Positions 45,101-56,817 of a stretch of DNA of 64,000 nucleotides are shown one piece after another. The first letter of the stretch is position 1. Each line of letters starts with the position of its first letter. Below the pieces are notes generated by a model. It searched no databases. It was given only the letters and a program-made list of their open reading frames with translations, and was not told the origin of the DNA. Source of the stretch: Lithospermum erythrorhizon (taxonomy: Eukaryota; Streptophyta; Magnoliopsida; Boraginales; Boraginaceae); assembly GCA_019722365.1 (NCBI GenBank), contig JADFUC010001403.1, forward strand, positions 1 to 64,000, written 5' to 3'. Both the position numbers and the translations under genes were made by a program.

Positions 45101-48100
45101 AATGAAGGGCGATTTGGTCATTCTGCCCAGTAGGCAAGATTCATACTTATGTTATGATTCTGTCGAAACCTTTAAGTACTCCCTTGAAGTGAAGTTCTTG
45201 GTATAGTACTCGTTTATATGACCTATTTTGCTGATACCATAGGTATATAGGCTTTAAACCATTGGGCGTCTTGCCTCATCAATGTTATGTTCCTCGATTG
45301 ATATGTCTAGAGAGTCCAGACACATCTTGGGAGAAATGTATTACTTTATATCGCGATTTCACTTATAGAGATCCTAAATGCATTAGGATCGCTTTAGAAA
45401 TGAAAGGAAACACTCTTCATTATTCAAAAATATCCAAAGAAATTAGTAATATTCTGCTATAAGCTGAAGTCACGATGCTTGTTGTTTAAATTTTAGAAAC
45501 ACGGCGTGGAGGGAAAATTCAAACTGATGGATCCTCTTGCCCGGTATAACCTCTGCGTGTCGTCCCCTTTACGTCGATCCATCTCTCCTCTTTGAGTCAT
45601 TTCTACTTGCTTGTAGTTTCACGCACATTCACGACAAATATAAAGGGAACCAGGCGGTGACAAGCGCCTGAAGTGGAATTTAAGTTATACAAACTTCAAT
45701 CACATATATACATATATACGTAGGTTGAGTGGTGGATCATTCTTCCTATCTTCAATAATTTCTTGCATGTTGACTTCCGGTGACCGGGGGATCCCAGTAA
45801 TGTGCTTGTCCTCCTTTACGCTGTTCACTGACGGTCTTGGTAACCTTAGGTTTCTTCGAACCTTTAGCTTTACCGTTGTACTTCTTCTTAAATTTCCTTT
45901 TATTTTGAACCACCAAAATAGAAGTAGGAGTCTTGATCTTCCCAGTTTATACCGGCATTAAGTGATCATCTTATGGGTTTGTTTAGAGATAACTCAAACT
46001 TAGCCATGTTGAAGTTCATCACAAAATGAGTGAACTTCTCTGGGAGGACTGGATAGGTTCTATCAATTCCTTTTTGAAACACCGGAGCCCAAGACATTAA
46101 GTCGTTCGACCAAGGCTATCATTTTAATGACATGTGGGCTTACCTTTGTCCATTTCGACATTTGTCAATGAGAGCATATAGTGTCATATATCTCGTTTTA
46201 AAGCTTCCTTTTGGAATAACTCATCAAGTTAGTTGGTACATGTCATATGCTTTCACCTTCTCATATTGAGTTTGGAATGTAGGTTCCATATTAGCTAACA
46301 TAAGACATTGGACATCTACAACATCAGACTTAGCATGGCACTACGTAGGCTTCCCTTTCCCTATGGTGGCCGAGCGTCATTTAGTGCGGATAGGACCACT
46401 GATGTTTTAACATACTCTGTTCTCTCACCTTGAGAACAATCCAAGTTTGATCGGTCACAAAGTTAGAGTTATTGGGCTTGCTTTTCAGTGCGGCTGAAAG
46501 CAGTTCTAGGTGGATTAGGAAGCGGTCATTTCAATTCTACAAGAATAATTATGTAAATGACAATAGTTTAGCAATCTATCATGTCAAACAATTACAAAAT
46601 AAATTGTAAAGTAATACCAATACTCAAAATCTCAAAATGTGTGTCATAGAACCTATGTTAGATTTCAAGCGGCTTGTAACTCACAACACATTTTGAAAGA
46701 CCCGACATAAACCATTAAGGTTAACTAACCAATTATGTAAGCAGAGCATAGCTTTCTTGTGTTACTAGCGTGCCTCTGGGATGCTACCTACTTGAGTGTA
46801 TCACGAGCCTAACGTTAGTGAAATCACCGAGTTAAAAGCGACCAATTAAACCAACTTATTATTTGGAATGATCATCTGAAAGCCCACGGCAGTAGTAAAA
46901 TCACTTCTTATGATCATTTGCCATACTTTCAAATCCCGCGATACCGGTAATATGCACATCATGAAAAATAAAATAAATAATACATATTTAGGAGATATAT
47001 GAAATGACCTAAAAAGTACAAATAATAAGCCTAGTACAACACTTATCATGTCTTGATCTTGTAGTTTCGACTTTGAAACTTCGGCTATGTATAATTTAGA
47101 CGCCATCTTGATGCCTCTGCAGTTTGGCTACGTTTGTTACTAACAACTAGACCCAACACGCATGCGCTTGTGGGTAACATAAAATAAATAAATATAACAA
47201 CTTTAGAAGGTGTACAAGCAGATAAAGCGGTTCGCATGCCGTATTTCAAAAAATACAACTAGGTCATGCTCGATATATAATATTTCCATTCCGTTAAAAT
47301 ATAAATAAAATTGAAACACATAAACTATGCATTTTAATATATTAAATGAGTCTTGATTAAATGACTCATAGTAAATTAAGTATGAATAATGCTATTAATT
47401 TTATAAAATAAATACCTTATTAATACACTAATAAACATGCACTTATTATGATAAATATGCAATCAATTATATAATAAAATACAATAAACACTAATTATGG
47501 GGTTGGGATAAATACTCTCAAATGTGAATTTAAATTTCAAATACATAGTAGAGAATCATATAAGAGAGATTTCATTTTGGTGCATACAAATAAAAATCAA
47601 TCACATAAATATGCCATTTAAATGTGATAGGAAATTAATTCAAAATTGAATATCATAATTATATTCCTGAAATATGTATTATTAAAATGCATTAATAAAC
47701 ATATATTTTGTGTCCAATATTTATTACAATAACTATTTCATATATAATAAAATAATTATTAAATAATGTTTCTATAATATAATAAGATAAAACTAAGTTT
47801 TATAAACATATTTCTTTAACTAGAACATTATTGCCATTATTATATCCTCAAATATTACATAAAGGGATAAAATAATAAATCGATTATTAATTAAACTTGT
47901 TATCATTGGAATTGATAATTACGATTATCATAATAATGGAAATGATAATAAATATAAAAAACCGAAATTAATAATTTTAAAAATGGATTCGGGGTTTTTG
48001 TAACATAAATCCACGGACGACGGCCTTCGGTCGACACGTGCCCCGGACCACCCGGTGAGTCCGTCCCAGGCAGCGTCAGCGGTGGCGGGCGTCCCGTTTG

Positions 48101-48250
48101 GCCACCGGATCTTGCCCGGAGGCAGGTGCATCTGTATTTCTAAAATTCTCATTAAATACTTATGTAACATAAAACTTATGTAAAAACTTGTTGAAAATTA
48201 CGCAGCAATGAGTTTAATTTCATTAAATCTTTAATAGTTTAATTGTCATT
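42163..48250 (-). pseudogene. Copia element B: decayed gag-pol
   Basis: Minus-strand blocks from right to left: gag start near 46440-46480; a Lys-rich gag segment (KRKFKKKYNGKAKGSKK) near 45850-45930; a pre-integrase block at 45060-45150 (LLGKMTKSPFIG); integrase with SYFITLTDDYKYR near 44975-45020; RT with GIDYDETCS near 43990, MQMDVKTVFLNG at about 43868-43905 and MTFIVLYVDDILIIE at about 43607-43653; and the post-RT block AVKGIF and YLKELK near 43190-43215. RNase H follows to about 42400. The order gag-PR-IN-RT-RH is diagnostic for copia. The YVDD catalytic box is intact, but frames are broken many times. The 47100-48250 leader is AT-rich with a GC-rich island at 48010-48130. Frames at 45262-45462 and 45725-45961 are complements. 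Confidence 0.85.
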
Positions 48251-48300
48251 AAATGCTTATGCAACATAAAACTTGTTGAAAAATTACGCAACTTGTTCGG
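48110..48300. repeat. Direct repeat at the LTR/leader junction of B
   Basis: TTCTCATTAAATACTTATGTAACATAAAAC...AACTTGTTGAAAATTACGC (about 48145-48205) recurs as TTGTCATTAAATGCTTATGC...AACTTGTTGAAAAATTACGC (about 48240-48285). The duplication blurs the inner end of the 5' LTR. Confidence 0.65.
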
Positions 48301-48974
48301 AATAGAAATAATAAATGCAACCAAGATCGAATAAATGTATATGCTTGAATTATAGAAAACATATACAATGTAATTCTTGGCATTAGGAATACGAGTACTT
48401 CGATACCGGCGGATGGTGGCAACTTTCAATCTCAGTCCTCAAGTATAATCTCGACACCTCGAGTGAAATCACCTTCAGGTTAGTCATGTAGAGATCGGTT
48501 GAGTCAGCGATTGAACTGCTAGAATCTCGAGCAATTAGTTAAGAATTTGAGTCAAAACTTGACTTCAAAACCCCAAGGAGAGAGAGAGGGGGCGGCGAAA
48601 TGTTGGGAAAGATGGGAAATGAAGTGTAGGTTTTCATTTCATTTTTTCCTTATATAGTCCCTCTTTGGTTTCGGTCGAATAAGCTTAGATCGTTTGATAA
48701 AATATTTAACTTCAGTTAGCGGATTAACTAACTTATTACTAAGCAGTAAGTAACTAACAAGTTACTAATAAGCTTCCTCGTTAAGCCATCAATTGAAATA
48801 GAAACTTAATTAGTTTGGTTTTGTCCAATTTATATTTTACTATCAATGTAAAATGTCGATTAGGTATCGTTGTTCAAATCAACTCCAATTCATGTCTGAT
48901 TTAGTTCCATGCATGGAATATAACTCAACGTCATTTATGTGACATACGGGCTCAAAATACTCTAATTTCCAACA
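48251..48974 (-). mobile_element. 5' LTR of copia element B
   Basis: The outer end TCTAATTTCCAACA (48961-48974) gives TGTTGGAAATTAGA on the minus strand. The next bases of D resume at 48975 (ACGGCC...). The inner end is about 48250 because of the local repeat. A purine-rich leader-like stretch (GGAGAGAGAGAGGGGGCGGC) lies at about 48579. Compared with the 3' LTR, about 200 bp is missing just inside the outer end. Confidence 0.7.
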
Positions 48975-51900
48975 ACGGCCACCGTTGTAGAATCAAATAG
49001 ATGCCCTCGTCGAAAGAGTTTCCGAGACAAATGCGAAGAGGAACTATGCTTGAAGATGTTGGATTAACACCGCACCTATTGAGATTAGAATTTGCTGACC
49101 ATGTCGGTGGGGATAAAGCTCCCCACATTTGCAAGTTTCTGGAAAACTGGACCGGTACATCAAAATTTCGGTCGGATAAGGTTCTAACATCATAACGACA
49201 GAATGTATTGTAGATCTTTTCCCGTAATCCTATTTTGTAGGACCCGCACTAAAATGGTTCAACCAGCTCTTTGGAAGGATCCATAAAGGCGAGCATTCTC
49301 TATTAGGTAGAGAGAATGAGGCAATTCATTTTCCAAGATCGGTTCCAAGCGGTGTTCAATCTCGCCGGGTGATCAAAAGATAGTTATCATAGCCATTGAA
49401 GAAATTTGAGGATGAGCAACTTCAAAGAGTCACTTCTGAAGAAAAGGCATGTGAGCTTGAAAAAGGTCAATGAGCGTGCTTACAAGTACATCGGATCGAA
49501 GGCACCGAAAGGATGAAAGAGGCGGTAGCGTCAGGTGAAAAATCATGAAGAAGTCCCGAAAACAAAAGCCCCAGCGCCTCGGCGAGAATCGGATGCCGGA
49601 CGGGGGATACTCTAGGAAAGATACCAGGGCTGCCTTCTCCTGCCTTAGAGAATAAGTGAAGAAAGACCAAGTCGCCAATCTGATTATTATTGACACCTCA
49701 AGTTGGGGTGAGAAGCTCATACAGAGGCGATTGAAGAATGCGTTAAAGAGGCCTTGAAAGTGTGAATAAGCGGTTCAACGAGAGGAAGATTGGAGTCCAC
49801 GGTCCTCCCGATATCACGGGGAGGATTCATGCATTTCAGAGGGGCGTAATGGGGGAGGATATTCTAGGGCGTTAAATGGTATGCTAAGAGAGACATCTAT
49901 CTTTGTAATGGTAGGAGCCTCGAGTTCCGCAGTCCATCATGAGGGAAGACTTTGAGGGATAATTCTATGAGGATCCATTGGTGATCACACACCTTGATTT
50001 TAAACTTTGGCGATAGAGGCGAATGTTGGTGAACCTGAGGGAATTCCGTCGACATCCTATTTGGATCGCACCTAAACTTTTGAGGGATGAGTGGGGCATA
50101 GATCCGGCCGGTCGCCCGTACCACTAGTTGGGATTATCGGCGATGATCATGTTGGGGAGTAGCATGCCTGTGGTCACCATGGGAAAACTTATACAGTAGG
50201 CCACAAAGATGGTGGGAGTTTAACATAAATCGACATGTGAAGGGGCCTACAGACATTTATTGGAAGGCAGGAATTGTGCCAATTTGAGATCAGTGCCATG
50301 ATCATGCCAAGATGAAGTTCCCAACGTGGTAGCCGGACAAAGGGAGATCAAAGACGGAACAAGGAAAGAGGATGTTACTTGGCTTCACGAAGCGCGTCAA
50401 GGCATATAGGTGGATCTCATCCAAGAGAATGGAGGATACTCCTAAATAAGAATGTGTGCACCTGCGGTACTCGGGAGAGCCATTAAGGTTTTGGGATATG
50501 TACAACCTTGGGGTAGAAACCTTAGGGAATGCTCGGCCAGTCCTGCAGGGTCTGAGGGAATGTGTATATTTGCGTGGGAAACCAAGGATATGCCGGGTAT
50601 AGATCGGGGATGGCGGTCCATCGGTATACGTGGACCTACAGCTTCTGAGCCCGTCAAACATAAGAGAGGACCTTTTCGAGGAGGACAAGGGAGGCTGCAT
50701 CCAGTGGAGGTCAATAAGTTGCTAGGGGCAGGATGTCATCACAGGAGCTATTATTTCCAACTTGGTTGCCCAGTATAGTTTTGGTCCCAAAGGCAAAGCG
50801 AATTGGAGGATGTGTATAGACCGCTGACATGATAAAGCTTGTCCCGAAAGTTACACACTAATGGCATCGATCGATTAGTGGACTCCGATGCCCGACTTGG
50901 TGGTGGTTTTACGGATGCCTTACGGGATATCATTAAATATTGAGGTCGAAGGCAATGTAGAAAGCGTATTAGCGAGTATGACATCTATTCTTTGGTCATG
51001 GCGCCGGTTTAAAGAATGCATAGGCCATATATCGTGAGATGGTCAACAAGGTGTTCTCCCTTACAGTTGGCAGAACATGATCTATGATGTACTCAAAAGT
51101 GTCGAAAGCCTGAGATCATGAAGCAAACCTCCGGGAAAGCCGAGGCTTTGAGGAAATAGGCTTGTGGTTAAACACGGATAAGTGTGTGTTAGTATCCGGA
51201 AAGAAGTTACACATGGATATATAATTAGCTAGAGGGGATCTAGCCCAATCCGGACAATGTAAGCGGATGTTTAGGCTAGAGGCTAAGAAACTTAAAAAGG
51301 CCCGAGATGGCTAACGGACGGATCGCGTCGGCAGCAGTTCATACCGTGAGCGGCCAAACTTACCCTTCAATCCCCCCACAGGTTGTTGGCAAGGCCGGTG
51401 GCATGGGATATTCTGATTGTATTTCTTGTGGTCTCGGAGCATGCACAGTATTATCTTGATAAAAGAAAAGAAAATATTTAGAGGCTAGTATACTATGTCG
51501 GCCGAGTCATGAAGGCCAGAAACGGTACCCACCCGGCATAGAAGGCTGGTGTTTACCTTAATTGTGGCGGCGGATCTGAAACCTTACTTTGAAGCACACT
51601 AGGTCGAGTAGTCACGGATCAACGTGAGGCCGATTTTGGAGAAAACCAGGCGAGTCCGGATGAATTAACCAAGTGGGCGTAGAGCTTAGTGAGTTTGACC
51701 TAAGGTACAAGGCTGTAGGCAGTATTAACACTTTCGGGCGTTTAGTGACCGTGGTCGAATGTACCCCATGGCACAATTGGAAGAGCTGAGTTAGTCGACT
51801 GATGGGGTCTCGCGAGGAAAGGTCTAGTTGTTTGTTATCGTAGATGATGCGAGTAATCCTAGTGGCTTGGAGGCGGTGATATTATTGTGGTCCCCGGAGA

Positions 51901-53060
51901 CAACAAGATTGAATATCTTTATGCAGTTCACCTTCACGGCAACGAACAAAAATTTGAGTATGGGCTTGGAAATGGGTGCGTTAGCAAATGCTTTGGGGGA
52001 AGCGAGAAGCACGTCAGCATGGGATGGATTCTCAGTGATAATTGGCCATGTGGAGGCGATTTCAAGAGTGATGAGACTAGCAAAGGTTGGTGAGGTGCAC
52101 GAAGGGTCGAAAATTGGCCCAAACTTTTTCGATCATGTCATATGGAGCATGTCCCAAAGAAAGCGGGAGGCGGAATGGGTTATTCCATCTTGCCACGGCG
52201 AGTACAAGACACTCCGCCCAGAGCCCAGGTGATAGAATGGGTAGAAGAGATGAAACCTTTTGGGGACGAAGGAGGTAATGAAAAACAACGTGTCGGAGTG
52301 AAAGGGGTTCCCTGGAGGCTGTGAAATAATGTATGAGACTATGCTTGAGGGCAGGGGACATACCGGATATCCACCGCTTGCTAACAAGATATAGAAGGAG
52401 GCGAAGGTACATCTATTTGGGCAGGCTATTATACGAAAGATCCTTCCAAGGTCCGTTGTTCGGAGTGCGTGACAAAGGGAAGTGGGATTGATGGAGCTCG
52501 AAGTGCATGGGGGCTTGAGCGAAAATTATATCAACATGAGAGCCACATCACGGAAGATCCTACGATCGGGGAGTATTATAGCCGTGATAGCCACGGATGC
52601 TTTCGAGGACCATGGGATATGCGATTCATGCCGGAGAATACGCCAACATCAGTCATCGGCCTCCTCACAAAATGGTTAGTATGCGACTGATTCCATTATA
52701 CGGTGGGGAGTCGATATAATTAGGAGATCCTCGAGAACAACCCGGATCCAAGAGCTTTGTGGGTATGGTAGTGGACTCACTTCACCCAGTGGGTTGAAGA
52801 AAAACCCTCCCCAGCGGGATCGGGGCTTGAGTGTGCAGTTCTGAAGAAATCTTCCCTGAGGTTTGGGATTCCACAGGTCTTTGGTCACGAACAATGGGAC
52901 CAGTTCACGGAAAATAGGTCCCGGTGTATTTCTTCGAGCAATGGGGCCTAAGTTCACTTAAAATATTTCTTGGCATGGAACCCATGGCCAGAGAGTTCCA
53001 TGGTCATGGTCATGAAATGTTTGTCGTGGAGCGTTTGTCATCTAAGGAAATACTATGTAA
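48975..53060 (+). pseudogene. Element D: decayed Tat-lineage Ty3/gypsy gag-pol
   Basis: Plus-strand order: gag (48975 to about 49450, with RFEDEQLQRVTSEEKA at 49408); a protease zone; the RT start at 50452-50780 (FAWETKDMPGID, EVNKLLGAGC); the RT core with MVNKVF and LNTDKCVLVSGKK at about 51035-51215; the first RNase H with LVVSEHAVSSVLIKEKE at about 51420-51475 and KAGVCL; a second, archaeal-type RNase H with VDDASNPSGLEAVILLWSPE at 51840-51899; and integrase with VHGGLSENYINMRATSRKIL at about 52503-52562 and RFGIPQVF near 52858. Two RNase H domains mark the Tat lineage. The frame is broken often. Frames on the minus strand here are complements. Confidence 0.85.
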
Positions 53061-53399
53061 GCCCTCTGTTCGAAATAAGGCTGATTGATTAAAATTTTTT
53101 GTGCCTTTAAAGTTCTATATGGATTGGAAAATCATTGTTCGAACCAGTTGTTGAGGCTTGAACCTCAAAACGAATAGATAAATCTATGTAAATATTGAGT
53201 ATATTCTACTGCCCGACTGATCAGAGGACCGAATCCCCTTGTATTGCACAAGTATGAGGACCTAGGTAGAGGGAGATGTCCTATGTAAGAATCCGCGGTG
53301 TAGAATCCCATAGCACCGTTTATATAAACAAGATGACCGGAAAAGATTAAATAAGGACACAAAAATCTATAAGGTAAAACCCTAATTATACGAGTTGAG

Positions 53400-54150
53400 A
53401 TCATCTTAGGCGGAAGGTCAAGAAGTGGCTAGACAAACGGAGAATGAATACCAATAAACAAGATATAAAACTATGTATACAAGAAGAAGCGTCAAAATAG
53501 TAAAAATTAAGCCTAAGGCCTAGGCCATGGTGATAGGGGAAGAAATTCGTGTGCCATTGAACCAACCAGCCGGGAACTGCCAACATGCTAAATACGCCGT
53601 GATGGGAGATAGGGGACTACGACTTTAATGTGAATAAAAATCCATGAAAGCGGAAGCTCCGGCCACGGTTCAGGAGATCTCTTGGCGGTAGGCTAGGAGC
53701 AGGTCATCCCTATCCCTTCGAGCAACTTGGGCCATATGAAGGGTAGCAACCCTCCTCTTGCAGATATTTTTCTGCCTCTGAAGGTCTGGCCATGAGGGCT
53801 CGTTCCCAGGGAAGGTGCTCCATGACCACCACCTGGGGTGCAACTCCTGGAGCTACTTCTTTAGCCTATCAACCTTGGCCCGTTCAGTCAACACCATCTC
53901 AAGGCATGTGGTAAATGACATATTCGTTTTACGCGAGGCCATGGGCGAAGCCACACGGAGGGAGAAAAGAGTCGAGCGGAGATAGAGCAAAGAAGCAAAA
54001 GCAAGAGAAGGGTACGTGTTTACTTGGCAGGCAAGAGACTTCATAACAGGATGACACAGGGGCCGGGCCGACTCACGACCTACTCCCTGCACGATCAAGT
54101 ATAGGCGAGAAGAAGTCATGGGATTCCCTACCCTGAGACCCCTCACGGGC
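53400..54150 (-). pseudogene. Antisense ORF remnant between pol and 3' LTR of element D
   Basis: Between the end of integrase and the 3' LTR the minus strand is richer in coding-like frames than the plus strand. One frame reads MSFTTCLEMVLTERAKVDRL (about 53860-53920) and, after one stop, a coiled-coil-like run with KNICKRRVATLHMAQVARRD (about 53700-53760) and DRDDLLLAYRQEI. Tat-lineage elements are known to carry extra frames in this place, some antisense. I cannot match the sequence to a named domain, so the call rests on position and composition. Confidence 0.4.
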
Positions 54151-54640
54151 TTTGAGCTAGGACCTACTAAGGGTTAGGGGCGCGGAGGAGTGGTGAATTG
54201 CCCAATGAGACTTAGACCTCTTAAGAGGAGGTGAGAGAATTTGAGAGTATTTGTTCTTTTGATGCACATAATTAGGAAGGAAAAATCTCTCGAGGATTGG
54301 AAGATTGAACAAGAAGGGGAGGAAGGAAACTATTAAATTTGGTGAAGATATTGGGTATGAATTGCCAATGGCACATGTCCTCAAGGAGAGCTTTTTCAAA
54401 GAGAGTACCTTTTAGAATTAAATCATTGGCGGTAATGAAGAGAAACTAGCTTTGAAAGCTCGTGGGTAATGATGACCGGATAATGACTAAAGCGTCGGCG
54501 GGGAGAAGCGTCCACTGACGGATGCTTGGAAGTTGTAGAATCTGCATTTGTGAGTGAAGAAGAAAAGACACATCGACATTCCGTGGCGATACACGGCGAA
54601 ATAGGCAAGTCACAGTGGTAAATGATAATTCCATAAGTAA

Positions 54641-54990
54641 TGAAATTTAGCCGGGACCAATCCAAAGGAGATTGGGCTCATCCTCAACGGGCCAGACCAA
54701 TGAAGACCACCGAATAAATGGACCTGGGCTACGAGAATGGCCCAGGGCTGAAGCTCTTATGCGAAAGGGCTGAGCCACCCAGCTCTGTCCATGAGATGAA
54801 GAGCGGTTAGCTTACAACGAACTAGAGACCAATTAAGAGGATAATTATGAGGTGCATTAAAGATGATAATTATCCAATACCTTAATGTCCCGGAACCGTT
54901 ACTACTCGATAGTAATTGGAGCAATCAAGAACTTAACAAGGTAATGGTCCATATACCTATGAAAGGAAAACCTTGAAGACAATCAAGTAA
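54641..54990 (+). mobile_element. 3' LTR of element D, first part
   Basis: Matches the 5' LTR (41153-41480). It is broken at 54990 by gypsy element E and resumes after AGTAA at 60499. Upstream (54150-54640) I see no clear polypurine tract. Confidence 0.75.
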
Positions 54991-56817
54991 TGTAACGAAC
55001 ACGCCCCGGGCAATGGCGAGAGCTAAGATGGTTAGTGTCTACACATCAATTCACCGTGCACACAGTAGGAAAACGGACTTTAAATTATACAACCAAAATA
55101 CTGCCTAAACAATAATCTCAAAAGTCTCTGAAAACATTATATAAATCTCAAAACATATGCTTTTATACTTGTAGTCAAAGTACACAAGACCTCCATCAAA
55201 ATACTACAAAATATGAGGATCGAGAAGAAAGAAAGGCGTGGGGATATCTAGCCACTCGAAGCTGTACCTCTGATGATACTCGATTCCTCGCCACAAAAGA
55301 TGGTGTCACACAAACGTCTCCAACTACAAAATTCTAGAGGTCCCCAAATAAAGGGGTAGTGGCTTCAATGAATATCCCATATAATAAAATATAACAAATC
55401 ATACATATATATACATAAAATCGAATATTTTGTAAAGTTTATACATGCTAAAGTTATTATCCAAAATAGTTTCAACAATTTGATACAACCAACTCCTCAA
55501 CTATACCAAACATATAATATCAAAGCAGTACAACATAACGATGACTCATGGTCAAGTACTGTGATAACACGAAGCAAGCAATAACTCTACTCCATTTTAT
55601 TAGAGAGTCTAAACTACCTAATAGAGAGGAAAAACAACGTCATTCGTTGCCTACACACCAAAAAGCAGACCAACAAAATACAACTCAAATGCTACCTACA
55701 CACCAGTAGGCTCACATCTTAACTGCGAGAGAAGCAACTAACTAGAATAGAGTCAACAATCATCAACTTAATCATCCCACATGCATCCGGAGTATCTGCT
55801 TCGGATATCACAACTAATCATATAACAATATTCAATGTCGCAAGTCTCAATATCACATATCTAAATATATAACTTTCAGTTAGTAAAAACTATACAACTT
55901 ACATATACACCCAATATATATGAAGGTTATGTCACGTGATATAAATACTCACCTCAAAGCGAATCAATTTCCCTAGCTTTTACTACTGGGCAACTACTCG
56001 ATATCCACACCTAAAGACTTAATAATAACAATTACTTTTATTTTATTAACTTTAACTACCAATAACTACTAAATTTGTGAACTACTCTTGAACTTAGGCA
56101 ATTTCATCGCATTTTACAATATACTACTATACCCATTTTAACTTTTGTCTATATCCAAACTATATTAGTTATATCAAGAATCTAAATTGAATACTACTAT
56201 CCAAAATCTATTACATAATTAAACTAAAACAACAGATGATTTGTATAATTTAGTTTTATTTATATTATAAGTAATCAACTTACTACATTGCATGACAAAA
56301 TTTAATTAGATAAATTTGTAGGCCTATAATCCAACATAGCATGTTTAAACCATTAAATATGAAGTCTAAATATCATTAATGGATGAATTTAGCTAATTAA
56401 AGTAACTTGGCATAGTTATAAAACTAGTTATATAATCAATAAAATAATATAGTTATACCTTTTCCTTGTTGAAACTTGATATAAACTTTAGGATTATGAT
56501 TTAAGAGGAGAATAACTACCAAATGAGAGAAAAATTTTGGTAACGGGGGAGGGCCAAGAGGAGAGAAGAAGAGAAATTTTTTTGTGTTGTCTTGATTTGT
56601 GAGGATGGAGAGTTTTATTAAATAGGGTTACTTAGCTTTGAAGTAAACTAAGCAAGCACGAGGTGTTAAGGAAGCAAGCATGAGGTGTGATTTCCTTGCT
56701 TAATTAGGAGGAAAAAGGATGAGTAGTGATTTAGCTATATCCTTGTTTAGTTCGAGTTTGTTTTAAGTAGAGCAATATTCAATTATTACTTGAATCATAA
56801 AAATTCGGGTTATTTCA
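54991..56817 (-). mobile_element. 3' LTR of gypsy element E
   Basis: It starts TGTAACGAACACGCC and ends GGGTTATTTCA (56817), followed by the minus-strand polypurine tract GTAGGGTAGAC (56818-56828). It is preceded by the target duplication AGTAA (54986-54990). The last 240 bp is repeated at 60260-60498. This is a full LTR of 1827 bp with TG...CA ends. Confidence 0.88.

Noticed and set aside
50302..50714. A 132-codon minus-strand frame, the longest non-PRA1 frame in its region
   Set aside because: The plus strand here reads as the Tat RT start (MPGID, EVNKLL), so this is its complement.
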